Below are positions 59,261-64,000 of a stretch of 64,000 bases of DNA, in pieces. Location: the NCBI RefSeq assembly GCF_014839805.1, contig NC_051129.1:13086920-13150919 (forward strand), given 5' to 3'. How positions within the stretch are numbered: the first letter of the stretch is position 1; every line of letters begins with the position of its first letter. Below the pieces are notes generated by a model that saw only the letters and a list, made by a program, of their open reading frames with translations, was not told the DNA's origin and did not search any database. Origin of the DNA: Manduca sexta (lineage: Eukaryota; Arthropoda; Insecta; Lepidoptera; Sphingidae). Both the position numbers and the translations under genes were made by a program.

Positions 59261-59949
59261 TACAATTATACAATTAAAAAAAAATCCTTGTCTACATCAT
59301 TATGGATCTAGTAGTCCAAAGTGAGTAGTGTTGTTGCTGTTAAAAGTAGTACCATTTACCATCCATTTGAACAAATAAGCAAATAAGAAACAGACATTAC
59401 TAATTTGCATTTACAACGTAAACCTTTGATAGTACACGAATCCTCTACGTAGCAATAAAATCACTCCCCACTTTCCCTTCCAATGAGTGAGATGCCGAAC
59501 ATGATTGTACGTCTAGACGGTGCGATGTCACAGCTATTTTTACAACGTTTGTTGACGAGTGGAAAGTGCGACGTCATCAGCACGCCATATTGTTTTCGGT
59601 ACAAAGATTTAATTTTTAAATTTTTATTGAAGACTGATTGATGATTGTGTTTACTTTTTTGCGTCGTTAAAACTGTTGAATATTGTGGATGACGTCTGTA
59701 AAAACTTACTGTGACGTAGCGTATATGTTGGCCTAGGCAGAGATGCAACGAGTACACTTACACGATATACCCCATCTGTAGGATATACACAGGTGCCTTC
59801 AAAATAACTTTTTATGTCAAAGCCTGTACAAATAAATAAAATTCTATTTTCGGTCTGAATTTTAGAAAAAGGTCATTTCTCTGTATTCATATAGTCACGC
59901 AACAAATAAGTACTTGATTATTGTGATGGTTTATTTGATCAATATTAAA

Positions 59950-60161
59950 AGACGTTATTTATCTAAGGACGGAGCATTGCTGTAATAACAAGTCTGTTTC
60001 TCAGCTTTGTTTATCTGACAGCCAACTAGATTCAAGTTGTATCTCAATATTAGCCAATCACAACGGCCCTATATCTACGCACTGCGAAGGCTGCCATGCC
60101 GTCAGCACTGAGAAACCTACTTGTTATCACAGCAAACATAGAGCTTAGATAAATAACGTCT
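59950..60161. mobile_element. 212-bp MITE with ~60-bp imperfect terminal inverted repeats
   Basis: The left end agacgttatttatctaag is the exact complement of the right end at 60144-60161. Pairing continues inward with 'ttgctgtaataacaagt' against its near-complement at ~60120-60135, and 'tttctcag'. 'aatatt' occurs just outside both ends. There is no ORF. The superfamily is not assigned. Confidence 0.82.
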
Positions 60162-60600
60162 ATGAATATTAGGGTACAAGAAGTAATCTAAGCTATTATA
60201 TGTCCAACAAAATCTCAAATCGTCGCACACACACGTTTAATTTCTCTATGTATGTGTCCAACAACACTATAATTATTTCTATTACCATAAATGTACAGTC
60301 CGCAAGAGCAGTCCTACTGTTCTTCACATTATCCCAAATGACATTAACCCATTAGGAAGTCTCCTATTACTTTCCTACAGCAATTTGGCACGTCCAAATC
60401 CTCGGTATCACATATCAATTGGCTGTGAATGTTTTCACTTCCTTTTCGTTCGGTGCCAAGACATTACAGTATCGTATGTTTCAATAAAACTTGTAGAAAA
60501 TGTAAATAAACTGATATATAATTGGATTACCTGGATTTTGTATATTAATATATTTTTGGGTCGCCAGCATAACATACAGTAATACATAATTTATTTAAAA

Positions 60601-60785
60601 CTAGTTTGTGCTTGCGGCTTTGCCCGCGTGTAAGAATTTCCCAGAATAAAAAAGTTATATCCTTTCTAAGGTATCAAACTATCTCAATACCAAATTTCAT
60701 AAAAAAATGTTTAGTAGTTTTTGAGTTTTTCGCGTTCAGACAGACAGATACGGCAGGGGACTTTGTTTTATAATTTGTAAAGAAG
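60601..60785 (-). mobile_element. Helitron-like remnant
   Basis: Plus-strand 'ctagtttgtgcttgcggctt' with 'tgcccgcgtg', preceded by A, is the CTAG plus hairpin end. 'ataccaaatttcataaaaaa', 'agtagtttttgagttttt' and 'cagacagacagata' form the rest. The distal TC end is not clear. Confidence 0.62.
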
Positions 60786-61148
60786 AAAAGACTAATATAT
60801 TACTAACTCGATAGCATCTCGAGGGCCAGGACAGCTTACTTATACCACGTAGAAATTTTAATAAAAAACTTCAAAACTTCGCCATTGGTGTTTGCCCATT
60901 GCGATGTGATTTGCACCCTGTCAAATGTAACAGTCTCAGTAGCGTGGCCAAATGCAATCATATTTAATATGTCAATCCAAGTTAATAAATCAATCCCACT
61001 GCCTCTCAAAATGATGCTTCATTAAACTTCATGAATTTTTTTCATTGAATCTCGTCAAATGTTAAATTCTATTAACATAATCGGTTTCTTTTCAGGTATT
61101 GTTTTTACTTGATTATCACTTTCACAAATCGTAGAATATTATATTTTA
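60786..61148. other. Gene-free stretch
   Basis: No feature was recognised. Confidence 0.4.
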
Positions 61149-61290
61149 ACCGACTTCAAAAAATGGAGGAAGTTCTTAATTCGACTGTATTTTTTTTGGT
61201 TATCGTACATTTTTTCATGTATTTATCTAGCTAAATAAGCAATTTAATTATTCACCGACGCCGAAAAATGGGTAACCAGTATATTTGTAG
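61149..61290 (+). repeat. Dispersed insect repeat, second copy of the 57000 family
   Basis: 'accgacttcaaaaaatggag' and 'gttcttaattcgactgtatt' are collinear with 57005-57045. The right limit is approximate. Confidence 0.6.
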
Positions 61291-61883
61291 GTAATGTTAA
61301 ATTTTGTTTTTGTTTTTAAAGGTGTTTGAAAGCGGTGTAATTTTTGTGTGACTAAAGGCTCGACCACACACCGTACAGTATAAGCTACTATCAACTTTTA
61401 TGTAATATGGACATTGTAAAAATATTTTTTATCCCTGTACTCGTTCTAGCCATAGTAAACACGTAAACACTTTAAACAATTTTAAACATAGATATCTATA
61501 ATATAAATCTTTATTGAACATACCAATTAAAAATTTTATCTGTCAATAAAACGCGAAACAATAGCCTTTTTTATATCTAAAAGAAATCTGCCAAACGCTA
61601 ATGACAAAAAATTTAAGTGATAAACTTAATTTATTTAATACTTAAAATTCTGTCTGGTAATTATTGCGTTAAGTGAAACGTCAGTCGTCAAAAAACGTTG
61701 ATTTTCTACGTAACGCATGCGTTTGCGTCGATAATCATCGGCAACCATCCGTGGAGTGATTAAATTAACAAACAAGATTCTAGTACTTTCTGTGGTACGT
61801 TTAAATAATAACAATATAATAATACCAGTTCTCTGAAACCTACTACTTTTATTTCTTTTATAGACGCACGATAAATTAACGCT
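61291..61883. other. Gene-free stretch
   Basis: The sequence is AT-rich. A minus-strand frame extending into it (61635-61964) overlaps the following repeat and has no motif. Confidence 0.4.
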
Positions 61884-62110
61884 ACTGCACCTAATGGTAA
61901 GTAGAGTGGGGTCCAATAAAATGTCGACTGACGAGAGTTGATTACCCGTCGACAGTCGACACAATTATGCCTGTCTGTTGGAACTGGATAAGCATAGGCT
62001 GATCCCGGAAAGCTACACAATTACGTGGGCCACTATGGCATGTTTTAGCACCTTGTGTACACTAGATATACAATATGTCTTACCACCAGCATTTGACAAT
62101 CGTGTATATG
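61884..62110 (+). repeat. 'gtcgactgacga' SINE-like repeat, well-preserved copy
   Basis: It carries 'actgcacctaatggtaagta', 'aaaatgtcgactgacgagag', 'cgacagtcgacacaattatg', 'ctgatcccggaa' and 'cactatggcatgttttagca', in the order of the copies at 5190, 25290 and 50466. A further diverged piece follows at 62217-62290. Confidence 0.75.
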
Positions 62111-62290
62111 TGCATAGTGTGGTATATTATAACTATAAATCAGATGGCTTTAGTATCCTAGTTAGGCTATAAACTCTGGGTAATAAGATCGATTAATTAA
62201 CCGGAAAATATGGGCACTTGAGCGGCTTTAACTATCCGCGTGCGGTGGTCGTTGGATACAAAATTTACATCGTCGGGTCCAGTGCAATAC

Positions 62291-62967
62291 CGCGTAAGTA
62301 ATGAAAAGTGCAAAATCGAGAATATTAATGCAAAGTAAACAGAAGCACTTTCAGTATTAACTCTTCCGTGAAAATCTTTTTTGTCACTTACGCGATATTA
62401 ATTAATGCTTGTTTCGCAATATTGCAATAATCCAAATAATATAATTTTTCATTAGTAAATTTCCATCACCCTCGTTACCAATTGAGTTACGCCTTTTATG
62501 ACTTTGATGTCGCTAAAAGCACTAATAAGGTCATGCACCTCGACTCATTTTGGTGCTACAGTCTCTATAAGGAGGTATTCTAAAGGTTTTAGCGTGCTAG
62601 TGTTAAACGTCAGTGCAAATACATATTTCGTAATGTTTTCTTACAAAACAATTGGAAGGAACGTTACTATGTGCTTATTGAAACGTATAGCGATAAATAT
62701 AAGGAAAATAACAATGGATTTGGATGATACTGATGGTATGAACTGTTCTGCTCATTTCGCTTACTATTTCTAATTGCTAGGGGTACTAGAGGTATAAATT
62801 ATAAGCATAATATAATACTTCATGATTCCTGAGAGGGTTGTGCACTCGTATGGAAATTTGAAATTAAATACCTATTTTGCGAGTATATAAATAAACTGCT
62901 CTAAATAACAATAAAAAAACTAATTCTATTTTTTTTCCTCTTTATCATGTACACATAAACTGATGTT
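62291..62967. other. Gene-free stretch
   Basis: A 91-codon plus-strand frame at 62498-62773 has no recognised motif. Confidence 0.35.
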
Positions 62968-63062
62968 GAAAAGAGCAACACCAGAGTTTCTTGCCCTATC
63001 TTCTCTGGTGAGAACTGCTTTCCGAACTGGTGGTAGAGTTAATATTGACGGAATCTAAACAA
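62968..63062 (+). repeat. Lepidopteran dispersed repeat fragment
   Basis: 'agagcaacaccagagtttct', 'tgccctatcttctctggtga' and 'ccgaactggtggtagagtta' match a very common lepidopteran repeat from recall. It is the only copy in the window. Confidence 0.55.
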
Positions 63063-63163
63063 CGTATAACATTTTTCAGATTCGAATAAATCATTTCAAA
63101 TTTTAACAGACATACTGTGTTCTGTTTTAACATATAAGCCACATTTTATCCCAGAAAGTAAAG

Positions 63164-63297
63164 CCTGACCAGAAAACAAATCGCGCCATGTTTTGGTAAA
63201 ATATGGAACTAATTTCTTGTAGCCACTAACAACGTGAACTTTAAAACGAAAAATCAAAAGTGGCGGCCACAAAGTAGGTTTTTCCTGGTCAAGCTAT
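63164..63297. repeat. Possible small inverted-repeat element
   Basis: 'gcctgaccagaaaa' at the left and 'tttttcctggtcaagc' at the right are imperfect complements about 100 bp apart. The interior is GC-richer than its flanks ('aagtggcggccacaaagtag'). No target duplication was identified. Confidence 0.4.
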
Positions 63298-63417
63298 GTG
63301 ACTTCCATATGGCACGATGATACTTTTGTTCCAAGAAAGATGTTACACAAATAAAGCCTTATATGTACCTATCGCTTTAAAAAATAATGTGTATCTGTCA
63401 TATCAAAGTCCATAACG

Positions 63418-63548
63418 GCAGTTTATAATAAGCGATCCCAATCCTAATATTGGATACGATTCCGAGAATAAACCAATAAAAATAAGTTACTTTTAAGCTT
63501 GTCAATAATGCCTTGATTTGATTGATCCGTTTTTGCGATGAATTAATA
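63418..63548. mobile_element. MITE-like element, diverged copy next to a better copy
   Basis: It contains 'gattccgagaataaaccaat' and 'tttgattgatccgttttt', the same order of blocks as in 63551-63702, which it directly precedes. Confidence 0.6.
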
Positions 63549-63550
63549 CC

Positions 63551-63702
63551 CGTTTTCAATAAACGATCTAAATCTCAATCTTCAATGCGATTCCGAGAAT
63601 GAACCAATCAAAATAACTCATTTGCAAATAAAAAAAAACTGTTCTGATTGGTCCATTTTTAAGACAGATCGAAAAAGGAATTTGTATCGTTCATTGAAAA
63701 CG
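63551..63702. mobile_element. 152-bp MITE with 17-bp terminal inverted repeats
   Basis: It starts cgttttcaataaacgat and ends atcgttcattgaaaacg; the ends match as complements at 16 of 17 positions. The interior has inner complementary blocks 'aaccaatca' and 'tgattggtcc'. The related copy is 53194-53334. An 85-codon frame overlapping it is not considered a gene. Confidence 0.8.
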
Positions 63703-64000
63703 GCTGTAAAGGACAAAATTTGCAACAACCGCCTCAGGTTAAAAATAACCGCGACATCCACAACGGGCCTTGTTGATAATCAGCACATTTCACACCACAT
63801 GGCGCCTGCGCATGATCGTAAAACGTTATGTTATATCGCTAATGTCATTGACTCTTTGGCCCTTATTATTATGTTATAAGATATATATTTTCATTTCTTT
63901 TTAACTTTGCTCGGCTACTTATATTTATACCTATACCTCGGTTGTCTGATTCGTAACAAAGTTCAAAAGATTACCCGCTGGCCTAATTTAAAGATGACAT

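Overview
This is an AT-rich, almost gene-free stretch of eukaryotic genome, most likely from a moth or butterfly. That assignment rests on the repeats. There are Helitron-like elements ending in the hairpin + CTAG signature common in Lepidoptera, a tRNA-derived SINE family with A and B boxes and a characteristic 'cctatcacatcatggga / ccccttcggggataaagg' tail, other lepidopteran-type dispersed repeats, and a BEL/Pao LTR retrotransposon. No host protein-coding exon, rRNA or convincing tRNA gene could be supported. Species cannot be named from the sequence.

Layout. (1) 1-9960: a copy (A1) of a repeated segment. (2) 9961-10460: exactly 500 N. (3) 10461-23957: sequence present once (U1), holding SINE and Helitron-like remnants, hairpins, a long TA palindrome, and a complete-ended BEL/Pao element (16382-21493) with 5-bp target-site duplications. 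(4) 23958-35086: segment B1 followed by A2. (5) 35087-35586: a second run of exactly 500 N. (6) 35587-50205: segment B2 followed by A3, nearly collinear with region 4 and continuing past it. (7) 50206-64000: sequence present once (U2), containing nested transposons, MITEs, SINEs and diverged tandem repeats.

The dominant large-scale feature is the three-fold A segment (1-9960, 28116-35086, 39709-50205) and two-fold B segment (23958-28115, 35587-39708). A2 and A3 are much closer to each other than either is to A1, and both carry a ~0.49-kb Helitron that A1 lacks. Copies end exactly at fixed-size 500-N gaps, so unmerged contig overlaps or allelic haplotigs of a single U1-B-A-U2 locus are at least as likely as a true tandem duplication.

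The BEL/Pao element has paired LTRs (~96% alike by eye), a primer-binding site, a polypurine tract, and recognisable Gag, zinc-knuckle, protease, integrase and C-terminal segments. Reverse transcriptase and RNase H are missing, apparently by an in-frame internal deletion near 19.9 kb, and the rest is broken by frameshifts. It is dead or non-autonomous. I found no new biological system. The most informative items are the filled/empty Helitron site, the three-level nest at 50.4-50.9 kb, the RT-less BEL element and the assembly question.
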